Position numbers and translations under genes: made by a program. From CAMDPA01 sp965223035 (GTDB lineage: Bacteria > Pseudomonadota > Alphaproteobacteria > Rhizobiales > Hyphomicrobiaceae): a DNA stretch of 64,000 bases. The notes below the pieces were generated by a model, which was not told the origin of the DNA, searched no databases, and saw only the letters and a program-made list of their open reading frames with translations. The DNA lies in contig OZ244980.1 in NCBI GenBank assembly GCA_965223035.1, positions 1,240,001-1,304,000 of the forward strand, written 5' to 3'. Positions 16,724 through 26,193 of the stretch are shown in pieces; position 1 is the first letter of the stretch, and every line of letters starts with the position of its first letter.

Positions 16724-18489
16724 CAAGCCAGCATGATCAGCGGGGTGCCGACCAGGACGATCATGATCGACAGTGGGAGGCCAAGCCGCCAGTAGTCGCT
16801 GAACCTGTAGCCGCCTGGACGCATCACCAAGAGGTTGTTCTGATGGCCAATCGGTGTCAGGAAATCGCAAGCTGCGCCGAGCGCTACCGCCATCAGGAAG
16901 GGATCGGCGTTGAAACCCAGGTTCTTGGCGACCACCGCAGCGATCGGCCCCATCACCAAGACAGCCGGCGCGTGGTGCAGGATCGGCGTCACCAGCATCG
17001 AGACCATCAGCATCAGCGCCAGCGCCAAGGACCCCGGCAGCAACGCAGCGAACACCGCCAGGTGCTGGGCCAAGACGTCGGTGACCCCGGTATCTTTCAA
17101 CGCCTCACCGACCGGGATCAGCGCGCCCAACATCACGATCACCGGCCCTTCGATGGCTGAATAAGCCGTTTTCAAGGTAATTTGGCTGGTGATCACGACC
17201 AGCACGGCGGCGGCGAAGAAAGCCACCTCGACCGACACCAGCTTGAGCACCATCGCCACCATAGCCACGGTAAGGATCGCCACCGGCAGCCAGCGCCAGC
17301 GATTGACATCCAGGTTTAAGTTGCGGTCGGCCAACGGTAGGCAGCCCAACTCTGAAAGCGTGGTGTTGATGGTTTTTTGAAAGCCTTGCAACAACACCAC
17401 GTCGCCGACCTCCAGCCGGTGGGCGTAAAGTCGGCCCCTGATGCTTTCGTCGCCGCGGCTGACGGCCAACAGATTGACCATATAGCGGCGTCTGAGACGC
17501 ACGGTCCAAGCGGTCTCGCCGACCAAGACCGAGTCCGGCCCGACCACCGCCTCGACGAACTCCATGTCGCCGAGGTCCTCCTCTAAGTGTTCCAGTCCGT
17601 CAGCGCCGACCAGTATCAGCCTGCCCTTTGAGATCGCCGTCTTGACCACTTCCGAACTTGCCTGCACCGCCAGGATGTCCCCTTCAAACAGCTGCCAGTT
17701 GCGCGAGGGGATGTAGTGGTGGCCGCCCTCCCGAATGATCGCAGTGACGATCAGGTTGCCGTCTTCCAGGTCCTCCAGCGCTCCGACGGTTTTGTCGATC
17801 AAGTTGGATCCCGGCGCGACCCGCAACTCGGTCAGGTAGCGTTTGATCTCGAATTTATGTTCCTCGGCCGCACCGCCCACCCGATCTTGCGGTAACAGCC
17901 GCCACGCAAAGGCCAGAAACACCACGGCCAAACACGACAGCGGAAAACCGACGGCGGCAAAGTCGAACATGGCGAACGGTGTGCCGCTCTCCTGTTGGCG
18001 AATCGCCGATATCAACAGATTAGGCGAAGTGCCGACCAGCGTGATGGTGCCGCCAATCAACGAACCGAACGCCAACGGCATCAGGTACATCGACGGCGAG
18101 TGCCCGCTATGACGGGCGGTCTGGATGGCGATAGGCATGAAAATGCCGAGCGTTCCGACATTCTTGACGAAGGCGGACAGAAACGTGACGCATGCGGTCA
18201 AAATGCCGATCTGCAAGGACGGCGTCGTTGCCCGTCGCAACAGCCGGCGCAGCGGCGCATCAAGAACGCCGGAGCGCGCGATCGCCTTGGAGACGATCAG
18301 CACCGAGGCAATGATGATGATGACGGGGTGGGAAAACCCGTGAAACGCCTTGTCGTTCGGCACGACGCCTGTGAGCACCGCGGCCAGCAGTGCCAATACG
18401 GCGACCACGTCGTAGCGCCAGCGATCCCAGATGAACAAGGCCAGCATTGCGACGGCAATGGCAAGCGCGGTATATTGTTCAAGTGTCAT
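16714..18489 (-). CDS. SLC13-family permease with two RCK_C (TrkA-C) domains
   Basis: 591 residues. Two bundles of membrane helices (about 1-215 and 395-591) flank a soluble central part holding two TrkA_C/RCK_C modules (about 220-300 and 305-385; LTELRVAPGSNLIDKTVGAL and EAVVGPDSVLVGETAWTVRL). FVKNVGTLGIFMPI and GTSPNLLISA in the first half, and HHAPAVLVMGPIA and TPIGHQNNLLV in the second, match the sodium/dicarboxylate or sulfate (SLC13/DASS) family with its Asn-Thr/Ser signatures. RCK_C-bearing members are often sulfate or organic-anion permeases. The start is the ATG at 18489; an upstream TTG is also in frame. It follows the PfkB kinase gene by 46 bp on the same strand, so the two are probably co-transcribed. 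Confidence 0.88.
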   Translation of the reverse strand: MTLEQYTALAIAVAMLALFIWDRWRYDVVAVLALLAAVLTGVVPNDKAFHGFSHPVIIIIASVLIVSKAIARSGVLDAPLRRLLRRATTPSLQIGILTACVTFLSAFVKNVGTLGIFMPIAIQTARHSGHSPSMYLMPLAFGSLIGGTITLVGTSPNLLISAIRQQESGTPFAMFDFAAVGFPLSCLAVVFLAFAWRLLPQDRVGGAAEEHKFEIKRYLTELRVAPGSNLIDKTVGALEDLEDGNLIVTAIIREGGHHYIPSRNWQLFEGDILAVQASSEVVKTAISKGRLILVGADGLEHLEEDLGDMEFVEAVVGPDSVLVGETAWTVRLRRRYMVNLLAVSRGDESIRGRLYAHRLEVGDVVLLQGFQKTINTTLSELGCLPLADRNLNLDVNRWRWLPVAILTVAMVAMVLKLVSVEVAFFAAAVLVVITSQITLKTAYSAIEGPVIVMLGALIPVGEALKDTGVTDVLAQHLAVFAALLPGSLALALMLMVSMLVTPILHHAPAVLVMGPIAAVVAKNLGFNADPFLMAVALGAACDFLTPIGHQNNLLVMRPGGYRFSDYWRLGLPLSIMIVLVGTPLIMLAWPL

Positions 18490-18535
18490 GGACAATCGGT
18501 GTTGTGAAACGAAGAGACGTCGGCGAAACAGCCGG

Positions 18536-19651
18536 TCAGGCCGGTTCGTCCTGAGTGAGGCGCCAGGTGCGGACGGGCAGTTCCGTGTCGGTCATTGCCT
18601 CAATCCGATGGTTGAGTTCCGCGCTGCTGAGCAGACCGCTCTGGGTGTCGGCGAAACCGACAACCGAGGCCGCGTTGATGGCTGCCATGCGCAGTGCCAC
18701 GTCAGGCGCCTTGGCGCGGGCCACGGCGGCGGCGAAGGTGGCGGCGAAGGCGTCGCCGGCGCCGGCCGTCCCCACGGTCTCGGTCTCCACCACCGGGCAG
18801 TAGTGGATGGCATCGCAGGTCGCGGCGAACGCGCCGCCGCGACCATCGGTCAGTACAACGAATTTTGGTCCGAGTGCAACCAGCGCTGACAACATGGATT
18901 GCAGCGCGATCTCAAAACCGCCGCCAGCCAACCCGCGCACAGCCAACGGCGGCGGCTGTTCACCGGGTGCCATCGGCAAGTGCGGCCCACCCTCCCCGAC
19001 CCGGCTGACCATGCGGGGCACCAGCGCATCGGCCTCGGTCCGATTGATGGCGAGCACGTCAACGTCGGCGATGCAGTCGACAAAGTCCCGGCCGTGCGCC
19101 GATAGCTGGCGCACACCGGGGTTGATGGCGACCATCGCTCCATGGGCTTTGGCCTGGGCGACGATGGACGGAAAGCAGTTGGCCGATTCGTTGGAAAGCC
19201 CCGCCACGTAGATCAAGTCGACGCCGAATGCATCGCTCTTGAGGTCGCCGGGCTCCAGCAGGGTGTTGGCGCCACGGAAGGTGAAGATCGCTGCGTTGCG
19301 GTCGTGCGATGATAACAGCACCGATGCCCCGGTCGGCTCGCGCGAGTCGCGCACGGCCCAGCGGGTGGAAACACGCTCGGCCAGCAACCGGGCGAGAATC
19401 GTTTCGGCGCGGCTATCCTGGCCAAGCTTGATCATCGCCGCCACATCGCAGCCCAGACGTGCCATCGCCACCGACGCATTGACGGCGCCGCCGCCACAGT
19501 GTGTCGAGATTTCGATCGCTTCGGTTTTTCGCCCTTCCTCGAGCAGCAGAAACGACGTATCGGCGTTGCGCATGATCATGCGCTCGATTCGCTCGCTCTC
19601 CACAATGGCGATGGTATCGATCATTGCGCCGCCAACGGTGAGAACTTTCAT
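18536..19651 (-). CDS. PfkB-family carbohydrate kinase
   Basis: 371 residues from MKVLTVGGAMID (ATG 19651; MRTDTH at 19669 is an alternative). It has the ribokinase-family N-terminal glycine motif (STHCGGGAVNASVAMARLG) and the C-terminal signature with catalytic Asp (GTAGAGDAFAATFAAAVA). About 20-30 extra residues (around 245-270) separate ALVPRMVSR from the following helix. The enzyme phosphorylates a sugar or nucleoside hydroxyl with ATP in the cytosol; the substrate is unclear. It is upstream of the SLC13 permease on the same strand and divergent from the GH15-otsA operon, with a perfect palindrome in the shared upstream region. Confidence 0.85.
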   Translation of the reverse strand: MKVLTVGGAMIDTIAIVESERIERMIMRNADTSFLLLEEGRKTEAIEISTHCGGGAVNASVAMARLGCDVAAMIKLGQDSRAETILARLLAERVSTRWAVRDSREPTGASVLLSSHDRNAAIFTFRGANTLLEPGDLKSDAFGVDLIYVAGLSNESANCFPSIVAQAKAHGAMVAINPGVRQLSAHGRDFVDCIADVDVLAINRTEADALVPRMVSRVGEGGPHLPMAPGEQPPPLAVRGLAGGGFEIALQSMLSALVALGPKFVVLTDGRGGAFAATCDAIHYCPVVETETVGTAGAGDAFAATFAAAVARAKAPDVALRMAAINAASVVGFADTQSGLLSSAELNHRIEAMTDTELPVRTWRLTQDEPA

Positions 19652-19743
19652 ATGTGTATCAGTCCGCATGGGGCTCGAACAAGGCGTTGCGTCCGGCCGT
19701 CTGGCCTGCGACGGAAATGTCGTGCTGGGTTGTAGTGAACACC

Positions 19744-19758
19744 ACTCTAAATTAGAGT
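19744..19758. promoter_or_regulatory. 15-bp perfect palindrome, possible operator
   Basis: ACTCTAAATTAGAGT reads the same on both strands around its central base. It lies in an AT-rich patch of the 309-bp divergent region, about 95 bp upstream of the pfkB-like start and 200 bp upstream of the GH15 start. The position and AT content suggest a promoter/operator; no regulator gene is adjacent. Confidence 0.45.
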
Positions 19759-19960
19759 ATAGCATAGGAACTTCGTGGTTCCTCTCAATGCTGCGCGAGC
19801 GCTTCCAGCAAATCCAGGCCCTTGATCTGCATCCATTTTTTGTCATGCTTGGCCGGCCGTCGATGGACCGAGCGGCGGCTCAGCTCGGGTCCGGCCAGCC
19901 ACCAATCGGGCGCTTCAGCCGACCGCCCGCACCTGCCACCGGCAAGCGACAGGGGGATCT

Positions 19961-21748
19961 GTGAAAAGCAGCCTTGACCTCGGCATCATCGGCAACTGCA
20001 GCTTCGCCGCGCTGATCGACAAGCACGCGTCGGTGGTGTGGTGCTGCCTGCCACGGTTCGATAGCGACCCGGTGTTCCACGCGTTGCTGGGGGGACCTTC
20101 CGATGGACCGCGAGACGGGACATTTGACATCGTCGTGGAGGGCCTGAAGAAAACTGAACAATGCTACCTGGAAAGCACCGCGGTGCTGCGCACGGTGCTG
20201 CATGGCAACGGTGGTGCCATCGAGGTGTTCGACTTCGCCCCGCGCTTTGTGTGGCGCGATCGTCAGTTTCGCCCGCTGATGATTGTGCGCCGCATCAGGC
20301 CGTTGTCAGGCAGCCCGAGGGTCACGCTCCGGGTTCGCCCGCGTTTTGAGCATGGCGCGCAGCCACCGACTTTGACGCGTGGCTCCAATCATATCAGGTA
20401 CATCGGACCCAAACAGGTGTTGCGGATGACCTCCGACGGCCCGATCGATTACATCGTCGATGAGACGACCTTCAATCTCGATCGCGAGATCAACGTGCTG
20501 ATCGGACCGGACGAGACACCCTCGGAAGGCCCGAGCGAAACGGCGCGCAGCTTTCAAGAGCGCACCGAACAATACTGGCGAGCGTGGACCCACCGGCTGG
20601 CGCTACCGTTTGAGTGGCAAGATGAGGTGATCCGTGCCGCGATCACGCTGAAGCTGTGCACCTATGAGCCGACCGGCGCCATTGTCGCTGCCATCACCAC
20701 ATCCGTCCCTGAGGCTCCGGGGACCCAGCGCAATTGGGATTATCGCTACTGTTGGGTCCGGGATGCGGTTTTCGTGGTGCGCGCGCTCAACTCCTTGTCC
20801 GCCGTCAGGACCATGGAGAACTACGTCAGCTGGCTGATGAACGTGGTGGCCGGCGCCACCGACGATCACGTCCAACCCGTCTATGGCGTTGGGCTTGAGC
20901 GCGAACTGATCGAGCAGGAGTTGATCTCGCTACCTGGTTATCGCGGCATGGGCCCGGTTCGCGTCGGCAATCAGGCCTACGAGCACTTTCAGCATGATTC
21001 CTACGGGCACGTGGTGATGGGGGCTGCCCAGGCGTTTCTCGATAAGCGCCTTTTGCATGCGCCGAGCAAAGCGGATTTTCGTCGCCTTGAGGCGGCCGGC
21101 AGCCAAGCGTTGCGGCTGTTCGACAAGCCCGATGCTGGCATGTGGGAACTGAGATCACGGGCCCGGGTGCACACCACCTCCAGCGTTATGTGTTGGGCTG
21201 CCTGCGATCGTCTCGGCCGGATCGCGGGCCACATCGGCGAAATGGAGCGCGCGACGTTCTGGCGCCAGGAAGCGGAGCGCATCAAGAGCGTGATCATGCA
21301 GCGCTCGTGGTCGGATCAGCGTGCGGCATTCGTGGAAAGCTTCGAGGGTGAACACCTGGATGCCGGTGTGCTATTGATGCCGGAAGTCGGCTTCATCAGC
21401 GCCACCGATCCCCGCTTTGTCTCGACGATGGAGCAGCTGGAGCGCACGCTTGGCCGGGGTGCATTCATGATGCGCTATGAAGCGGCCGATGATTTTGGAA
21501 TGCCTGAGACTGCATTTAATGTTTGCGCATTTTGGCGGGTGTCGGCCTTAGCCCGTGCCGGACGGCGCGAGGAGGCGCGTGAATACTTTGAGGCGTTGCT
21601 GGCCAGCAGCAACCATCTTGGCTTGTTGTCGGAGGATACCCATCCCGATACCGGGGAATTATGGGGTAATTTTCCGCAGACGTATTCCATGGTCGGTATC
21701 ATCAATGGTGCGATGTTACTCTCCCGATCATGGGAGGAGGCCGTATGA
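19961..21748 (+). CDS. Glycoside hydrolase family 15 protein (glucoamylase/trehalase-like)
   Basis: 595 residues from GTG with AGGGGG 5 nt upstream. The N-terminal beta-sandwich (DLGIIGNCSFAALIDKHASV, WCCLPRFDSDPVF) is followed by an (alpha/alpha)6 barrel. Family motifs include RNWDYRYCWVRDAVFVVRAL (substrate-binding R/D/W/R-D cluster), QAYEHFQHDSYGHVV, and the C-terminal GLLSEDTHPDTGELWGNFPQ with the catalytic Glu region. There is no signal peptide, so it is cytosolic. Bacterial GH15 proteins next to otsA may be trehalases or glucan glucosidases; the 4-bp overlap with otsA argues for a role in trehalose turnover. It is first in the operon. No otsB phosphatase is nearby. Confidence 0.88.
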   Translation: MKSSLDLGIIGNCSFAALIDKHASVVWCCLPRFDSDPVFHALLGGPSDGPRDGTFDIVVEGLKKTEQCYLESTAVLRTVLHGNGGAIEVFDFAPRFVWRDRQFRPLMIVRRIRPLSGSPRVTLRVRPRFEHGAQPPTLTRGSNHIRYIGPKQVLRMTSDGPIDYIVDETTFNLDREINVLIGPDETPSEGPSETARSFQERTEQYWRAWTHRLALPFEWQDEVIRAAITLKLCTYEPTGAIVAAITTSVPEAPGTQRNWDYRYCWVRDAVFVVRALNSLSAVRTMENYVSWLMNVVAGATDDHVQPVYGVGLERELIEQELISLPGYRGMGPVRVGNQAYEHFQHDSYGHVVMGAAQAFLDKRLLHAPSKADFRRLEAAGSQALRLFDKPDAGMWELRSRARVHTTSSVMCWAACDRLGRIAGHIGEMERATFWRQEAERIKSVIMQRSWSDQRAAFVESFEGEHLDAGVLLMPEVGFISATDPRFVSTMEQLERTLGRGAFMMRYEAADDFGMPETAFNVCAFWRVSALARAGRREEAREYFEALLASSNHLGLLSEDTHPDTGELWGNFPQTYSMVGIINGAMLLSRSWEEAV

Positions 21749-23118
21749 GTAGATTGATCGTTGTGTCGAACCGCGTCGCTGATCCCTCACAGCCCTCACA
21801 GTCCGGCGGATTGGCGGTCGGCGTGCTCGACGCGCTGCGTCAGCGCGGCGGCTTGTGGTTCGGATGGGACGGCAATGTGACAAAGCCGGAGGAACCGGTT
21901 GCCTTCACCACCGTCGAGCACGACAACATCACGATCGCAACCGTCTCATTGTCGGAGGCCGATTACCAAGACTACTATAACGGCTTCTGTAACTCGATCC
22001 TCTGGCCGGTGTTCCACAATCGCTTGGACGTTGCCGCCTTCGAGGCGTCGACCGTCGAAAGCTATCGGCGGGTCAATCAGGATTTTGCGACCCGCCTGGC
22101 GCCGATCGCCCGACCCGACGACCTGGTGTGGGTGCATGACTATCACCTGATCCCGCTCGGCCGGGAGTTGCGCCGCGCCGGCTGCGAAAGCCGCCTGGGG
22201 TTTTTCCTCCACATCCCGTTTCCCTCGCCCGATGTGGTCGCCGCCATACCAGAGCACGAGTGGCTGCTGCAATGCCTGTTGGACTACGATGTGATCGGAT
22301 TTCAGACCGCGGCCGACCTTGATAACTTCAAACGCAGCTTGCACGCCAGTTTCGTCAATTGCTCGATTGAGGGAGACCACGTTTCGGCGGCGGGGCACTT
22401 GACCGTTGTCATCAACGTGCAGATCGGCATCGATGTCGATGCTTTCGCGGCGATGGCCAGCACCGAGGAAGCGGAGCGCCGCATTAACCAACTCAATCGC
22501 CGTGAGTTGGCGCGCGTGCATATCATCGGGGTTGACCGACTGGACTACACCAAGGGCTTGCCAGCCCGCTTGCGCGCGTTCCAACGGCTGTTGGAGCTAT
22601 ACCCTTCGAACATGAAAGCGGTCACCCTGATGCAGGTCGCGCCACCGACCCGTGAAGACGTGGATGCTTACGGCGATATCAAGGCCGAGTTAGAAGGATT
22701 GTCTGGAGCCATTAATGGCGCGTTCGGCGATTTCGACTGGACGCCGGTCCGCTACATTCGACGCTCGATTGCGCGTGATACGTTAGCGGCGCTGTTTCGC
22801 GGCAGTCATATCGGTTTGGTGACGCCGCTGCGCGACGGCATGAACCTGGTGGCCAAAGAATACGTGGCTGCGCAGGACCACAACGATCCCGGCGTACTGG
22901 TGTTGTCCCGCTTTGCCGGGGCGGCCGAGGATCTGGAAGAGGCGCTGATCGTCAACCCCTATGACGCCGACGAGGTGGCCCATGCCCTCCAGCAAGCCAT
23001 TCGTATGCCGTTGCCGCAGCGGCGCGAGCGGCATCAGGCGCTGCTGGAGCGGATTCGCCGCCACGATGCGCGCAACTGGCGCGAGACGTTTCTGACCCGG
23101 CTGGCTCAAGCCGGCTGA
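21745..23118 (+). CDS. otsA: Alpha,alpha-trehalose-phosphate synthase (UDP-forming), OtsA
   Basis: 457 residues, GT20 family; makes trehalose 6-phosphate from UDP-glucose and glucose 6-phosphate in the cytosol. SRLIVVSNRVADP at the N-terminus, WFGWDG, NGFCNSILWPVFH, DLVWVHDYHLIPLGRELR, FFLHIPFPSPDV, IGVDRLDYTKGLPARLRAF and GLVTPLRDGMNLVAKEYVAA are all intact and include the sugar- and phosphate-binding residues. The start is ATG 21745, which has GGAGG 10 nt upstream and overlaps the GH15 stop (ATGA); 15 in-frame bases upstream are not needed. The trehalose-6-phosphate phosphatase needed to finish the pathway must be elsewhere. Confidence 0.95.
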   Translation: MSRLIVVSNRVADPSQPSQSGGLAVGVLDALRQRGGLWFGWDGNVTKPEEPVAFTTVEHDNITIATVSLSEADYQDYYNGFCNSILWPVFHNRLDVAAFEASTVESYRRVNQDFATRLAPIARPDDLVWVHDYHLIPLGRELRRAGCESRLGFFLHIPFPSPDVVAAIPEHEWLLQCLLDYDVIGFQTAADLDNFKRSLHASFVNCSIEGDHVSAAGHLTVVINVQIGIDVDAFAAMASTEEAERRINQLNRRELARVHIIGVDRLDYTKGLPARLRAFQRLLELYPSNMKAVTLMQVAPPTREDVDAYGDIKAELEGLSGAINGAFGDFDWTPVRYIRRSIARDTLAALFRGSHIGLVTPLRDGMNLVAKEYVAAQDHNDPGVLVLSRFAGAAEDLEEALIVNPYDADEVAHALQQAIRMPLPQRRERHQALLERIRRHDARNWRETFLTRLAQAG

Positions 23119-23260
23119 GGCTTGGCTGATCTCCGTCAAAGGCGGCTCGGCCTCGCCGGCGCGCTTTCTCGGCCGGTCACCCAATGGCCCGATGTTATGG
23201 GTGCCCCAGTGGCGGCGCCAGAGGGCTCCAGCTCATACTGAAACGCTATAACAAGGGGGT
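23119..23260. repeat. Family B repeat
   Basis: GGCTGATCTCCGTCAAAGGC, CGGCCTCGCCGGCGCGCTTT, GGTCACCCAATGGCCCGATG and GCTCATACTGAAACGCTAT follow the order seen in other family B copies. It fills the convergent gap between otsA and the CPA2 antiporter. Confidence 0.65.
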
Positions 23261-23367
23261 GGGAGGCGCGGGGGCAGAAGAGGGCCCGCCTGCTCCGGCG
23301 CCCAGCGATGTCGTGGGCTTTGGAAGCCCGCTGTGATGGAGCGACGCCCGAAATCGGCGCGGCAGGA

Positions 23368-25182
23368 TCAACGGTCCTCCGCATCGGGGTAGGCGCGAGC
23401 CGAGGCTCTCAAGCCCCGAATCGGCCGCTCTTCCCGTCCGCTGGCCTCTTGCAGCTCACGCCGAAACATGTCCCGCTTATCGTGGATCGAGGCGATCGCC
23501 GGCCCGGTGGGGACCCCCAAGGCAACCAGCGCGGCCTCCGAGAGTTGCAGGCTGGCTTCGATGGTTTCGGGGACCGCGTCGGTGACACCGCGATGGTAGA
23601 GATGGCGGGCGTGTAGAGCATCCCGGGCCCGCACGATGATGTCGATGTTCGGCCGCAATGTGTGGGCCGCGTCGATAATGGCATCGATCTGCACGCGATC
23701 ATTGATGGTGATGATCAGTGCCTTTGCCTCCATGATTCCGCAACGGTCGAGAAACCGCAGATCTTTGCCGTCACCGTAGTAGGTTGGCAGGCCCACATCG
23801 CGGCCTGCCACCACAGCCGCCGGCTCGTTGTCGGTCAGCACATGCGGCACACGGTGGGCGGTAAGCATTTCGGAGATCAGTTTGCCGACCCGACCGGCAC
23901 CGACAACGATCGCCCGCGCACCATCGGCTTCCGGCGGCAATTCCTGCAGGGCCGTCAAGGGCTGCGCGGCCGGCTCGAGGTAAGCCGCGATCCGCTGTCC
24001 GAGCCAACCGAGTAGGGGTATCGACGCCATCGTGAGCGCGACGACGGCGAGCAGCAGACCGGCAACGTCTGGTGGAACGATGCCGCTGGCGCTGCCCAGG
24101 GCAATCAAGATGAATGCGAATTCTCCGCTCGGGCCGAGCAGCAACGCGAATTCAATCGCCGCTGACCAGGTGAGCCCGAACAGGCGGCCGAGCATCAGCT
24201 GGATCAGCGCCTTAAGACCAATCAGACCGGTTGCGCAGAACATCAAATAGAGGGGATCGCTCAGGATCGCGACCACATCGATCCGGGTTCCGACGGAAAT
24301 GAAGAAGACCCCGAGCAGCAACCCTTTGAACGGTTCAATCACCGCTTCGATGGCGCGCCGATACTCGGTCTCCGCCAACAGCAGCCCGGCAACGAAGCCG
24401 CCGAGCGCCATCGACATCCCCGCCGCCGCCGTCAGCAAGCCGGAGCCGATGGCCACCAATAACGTCGTCGCCATGAACAGCTCCGGCCCGCCCCCGGCGC
24501 TCGCGGCCATGCGGAACATCGGCCTGAGCAACAGCCGACCGACCACGACAATCAGTGCCAACATAGCGGCGCCCTGGGCCAGCGCCAAAATCAGGCCGAG
24601 GCCGATCGAGCCGGTACCATCCGCGGCCAGCAGCCCAACGAGAAACAGCATCGGCACGACGGCAAGGTCCTGCAACAGTAGGACGGCGAAGGTGGCGCGC
24701 CCCATCGTCGAGTTGAGCCGTTTCTGGCGGCCCAGCCAATCGAGCACCATGGCGGTTGAAGACAGGGCCAGACTGAGGCCGATCAGCACCGAGGCGGCGA
24801 GCGCGTTGCCAAAGAAAGGTGCCGTAAGTCCGACGGCGAGCGACGTCAAAATCACCTGCAAGCTGCCAAGCCCAAACACCAGACGTCGCATCGTGAACAG
24901 CCGTTCCGGCGACAGCTCGAGCCCAATCACGAACAACAGGCAAACGATGCCCAACTCAGCTATGCCGGCAATCTCCTCCTGACTTTCGAAGGTACCCGCC
25001 CCGATCCACGGGAAGGCGTGCGCAAGGGCCCCTAGCCCTTTTGGGCCCAGCAGCGCTCCGGCAGCCAAATAGCCCAGCACCGGCGTGACCTTGAGACGAT
25101 GCATGATGGGCACGATGATGCCGGCGGTCGCCAACACGATGATGGCGTCCTTGTAGAGCGTTAGATGGACGGTCGCTGACAT
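23368..25182 (-). CDS. CPA2 cation:proton antiporter with TrkA_N domain (KefB/YbaL-like)
   Basis: 604 residues. The N-terminal Na+/H+ exchanger domain (about residues 10-390, roughly a dozen helices) includes KVTPVLGYLAAGALLGPKGL, GIVCLLFVIGLELSP, LLLQDLAVVPMLFLVGLL and GGFVAGLLLAETEYR. A cytoplasmic Rossmann TrkA_N domain follows at about 420-540 (RAIVVGAGRVGKLISEMLTA with the GxGxxG dinucleotide site, and DLRFLDRCGIMEAKALIITI). The order and sequence resemble the KefB/KefC/YbaL group, which exports potassium or exchanges monovalent cations under NAD(H) or glutathione control. No KefF/KefG ancillary gene is adjacent. Confidence 0.9.
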   Translation of the reverse strand: MSATVHLTLYKDAIIVLATAGIIVPIMHRLKVTPVLGYLAAGALLGPKGLGALAHAFPWIGAGTFESQEEIAGIAELGIVCLLFVIGLELSPERLFTMRRLVFGLGSLQVILTSLAVGLTAPFFGNALAASVLIGLSLALSSTAMVLDWLGRQKRLNSTMGRATFAVLLLQDLAVVPMLFLVGLLAADGTGSIGLGLILALAQGAAMLALIVVVGRLLLRPMFRMAASAGGGPELFMATTLLVAIGSGLLTAAAGMSMALGGFVAGLLLAETEYRRAIEAVIEPFKGLLLGVFFISVGTRIDVVAILSDPLYLMFCATGLIGLKALIQLMLGRLFGLTWSAAIEFALLLGPSGEFAFILIALGSASGIVPPDVAGLLLAVVALTMASIPLLGWLGQRIAAYLEPAAQPLTALQELPPEADGARAIVVGAGRVGKLISEMLTAHRVPHVLTDNEPAAVVAGRDVGLPTYYGDGKDLRFLDRCGIMEAKALIITINDRVQIDAIIDAAHTLRPNIDIIVRARDALHARHLYHRGVTDAVPETIEASLQLSEAALVALGVPTGPAIASIHDKRDMFRRELQEASGREERPIRGLRASARAYPDAEDR

Positions 25183-25202
25183 CTGGTGAGCGCGCTGATC
25201 TC

Positions 25203-25340
25203 CTAGGGCAACCCGCTCTTGATCGGAGTTGAGACGCTTCCGATCAAGAGCAGATCATGACTGACATCCTTAACAGCGATCATCTTTGCGCCTCGGGTTG
25301 GTCCGCATTCGTGGTTCAAACTCAAGGCACCATGATCTAG
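25203..25340. repeat. Family A element, two-hairpin form, inverted (copy 6)
   Basis: 138 bp between CTAG (25203-25206) and CTAG (25337-25340). The GGGCAACCCGCTCTTGATCG hairpin comes first, then the linker (CCTTAACAGCGATCATC) and a more decayed second hairpin ending CCATGATCTAG. Order and linker are the reverse complement of the 2837 and 5773 copies. Confidence 0.75.
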
Positions 25341-25460
25341 ATCATGTCCGCCTTGGGCGGATGAGCCGTGCCGTCCCGCTGTCCTGCCCGGCCACTAACA
25401 GTATCGTGCCCTTGGGTGGCGGGACGGGGAACGAAATGGTGCCAGCCAACTGTGGAACGC
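25341..25460. repeat. Family B repeat abutting family A
   Basis: It starts directly after the family A CTAG with ATCATGTCCGCCTTGGGCGG, continues GATGAGCCGTGCCGTCCCGC, and includes GGTGCCAGCCAACTGTGGAA at its right. The remaining gap to 25719 holds no recognisable gene. Confidence 0.7.
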
Positions 25461-25719
25461 AATTGAGCTGGCCGAACGGCATCTGGACCGTTCTTACCGC
25501 CAGCAACTTGGTTCGCGCCACCCTGACACCGGCAATGTTGCGATGCAATCGACTGATCGGGAAGCCGCATGCCGGCGGATTGCGAGTAGCAGTCTTCAGA
25601 GTCCGCTGCTAACGCCTTGTTTTTTCGTTAAACTGTCACCTTTGCAACATGGGAATCGCGTGATGAGACGTTACACTTAAGGGAATCGGAGGCCGCTTCC
25701 ATAACCCAGAGGTGTCGTG

Positions 25720-25989
25720 ATGCCGAGCCCAGAATTCTCCAAGCGACTTATGGGGTATAGCCTGACCACCGCAGAAATTCTGTATCGCTTGCCGGATCAT
25801 CCCTCCTTGCTGCAGACGTTTGTTTGGCAGGACTACGACCTGCATCCACGATTTCCCAAGCTCCAAGGCTTCCTTGAATTCTGGAATGCCCAGCTCGACG
25901 GTAAAGTGTATAGCGTGCGCGTGGCGCACTCCAAACTGATCAAGCCCAGCGAGCTCAAATTGGTGGACGGCCAGTTCCGCCTCAACTGA
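25720..25989 (+). CDS. usg: Usg family protein
   Basis: 89 residues, the standard size. FSKRLMGYSLTTAEILYRLP, DHPSLLQTFVWQDYDLHPRF, LQGFLEFWNAQLDGKVYSVR and the C-terminal KLVDGQFRLN are diagnostic of Usg, first named as an upstream gene of the trp region in alphaproteobacteria. Its function is unknown. The start is ATG 25720 (an in-frame GTG precedes it directly), with GAGG about 8-9 nt upstream. No trp gene is in the window. Confidence 0.95.
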   Translation: MPSPEFSKRLMGYSLTTAEILYRLPDHPSLLQTFVWQDYDLHPRFPKLQGFLEFWNAQLDGKVYSVRVAHSKLIKPSELKLVDGQFRLN

Positions 25990-26193
25990 GGGCACGTCGT
26001 TTGGGTCGCGACCCGACCACGGCACCTTGAGGGCGGCGGCGACGGTGTCCCTGCAGCAGGTGTAATGGCGGCCCACTTTCAACCGTTGCGCGATCATCGG
26101 GGCTCGATCGGCAGCGTGGCGGCGTCAGGTCGGCGGCTTTCGATGGTGCTTCGCGGGGCGTTCGTCAGGCGGAGCATGTGCGCCCCACCGACG

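Noticed and set aside
25203..25340. Rho-independent terminator for the CPA2 gene
   Set aside because: It is upstream of that gene's start, and the hairpin is explained as a family A copy.
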